Source: Toxotes chatareus
Taxonomy: Eukaryota > Chordata > Actinopteri > Toxotidae
DNA: 64,000 nucleotides
Direction of reading: 5' to 3'
Assembly: GCA_016801885.1 (NCBI GenBank)
Contig: CM028903.1
Location: 17,281,035 to 17,345,034 of the forward strand
Below, one piece after another: positions 63,854-64,000 of this stretch. The translations under genes were made by a program, and so were the position numbers. Within the stretch, counting starts at the first letter, position 1. Every line of letters begins with the position of its first letter. A model generated the notes under the pieces. It made no database searches, had not been told where the DNA came from, and worked only from the letters and a program-made list of their open reading frames with translations.

Positions 63854-64000
63854 AAATTTGTGGCAGTAAACGTGTCCAGTGTCATCATACAAGTCACCAC
63901 CATTGGCCATACTCCTGTGAAAGTGTCCTCTTCTGGCATCATCAAATGAGTGACTGCAGGAAAAGGGAGTCATCTGCTAGTGTCAGGTTCAGTGTAGACA
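63854..64000 (+). CDS. Second exon of an unidentified gene, partial
   Basis: A long pyrimidine tract (tctctcttttctctctcaattcat, around 63823-63848) and CAG at 63851-63853 give a strong acceptor. An ATG at 63946 opens MSDCRKRESSASVRFSVD to the window edge; its -3 base is C, so the start context is weak. The same frame is also open upstream to the acceptor, so the ATG is not certain. An alternative frame from the acceptor runs 31 codons and stops at 63947-63949, overlapping the ATG. The charged, serine-rich N-terminus has no recognisable domain, and the family cannot be named from 18 residues. Confidence 0.4.

Noticed and set aside
1..64000. CRISPR array, operons, tRNA or rRNA genes
   Set aside because: No regularly spaced direct repeats, no cloverleaf or rRNA core sequence recognised; the DNA is vertebrate in character.

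Overview
The window looks like gene-poor nuclear DNA from a percomorph teleost fish. The evidence is the density of long A/T homopolymers, CA/TG microsatellites, GT-AG splice signals, and recognisable fish repeats: an L2/Maui-type LINE, a Rex3/RTE-type LINE tail, a short hAT-type DNA transposon, the percomorph repeat whose units read 'ggattgccatgaaatttt', and the one with 'gaaacagggagaaacagc'. No bacterial, viral or organellar gene was seen, nor any CRISPR array, rRNA or tRNA. Almost every long open frame is a chance frame, a frame through a repeat, or a frame antisense to a decayed LINE.

Layout. Positions 1-26104 read as the first part of a very large intron of a minus-strand gene. Its first coding exon is at 26105-26172: an acceptor, the start codon and a 14-codon hydrophobic signal peptide, then a consensus phase-1 donor. 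The gene's other exons would lie left of the window. Upstream, 26200-26880 is a strongly pyrimidine-rich (plus strand) likely promoter/5' UTR region. Positions 26900-62900 are an intergenic or intronic desert holding most of the transposon remnants. From about 62870 to 64000 the sequence becomes CpG-richer and has a plausible plus-strand promoter, two alternative first-exon donors, and a second exon starting at 63854 with an open frame to the window edge. One further possible plus-strand exon is at 58491-58550.

Relationships. The two genes are divergently transcribed and about 36 kb apart. The sequence between and inside them carries candidate regulatory signals: an exact DR5 retinoic-acid-type element (5869), an exact DR1 (49221), a palindromic MARE/AP-1 site (2689), several CTCF-like matches (13231, 25481, 62872) and homeodomain-motif-rich stretches that look like conserved non-coding elements. 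None of these can be proven without alignment or chromatin data.

The most striking unexplained structure is a 214-bp fold-back at 59219-59432: perfect 20-bp ends inside TTAA, arms of about 55 bp with six mismatches, and a self-complementary CA/TA/TG core. It looks like a palindromic MITE or a hairpin-RNA source. It lies between two decayed copies of one percomorph repeat. I did not find a recognisable new enzymatic or defence system.
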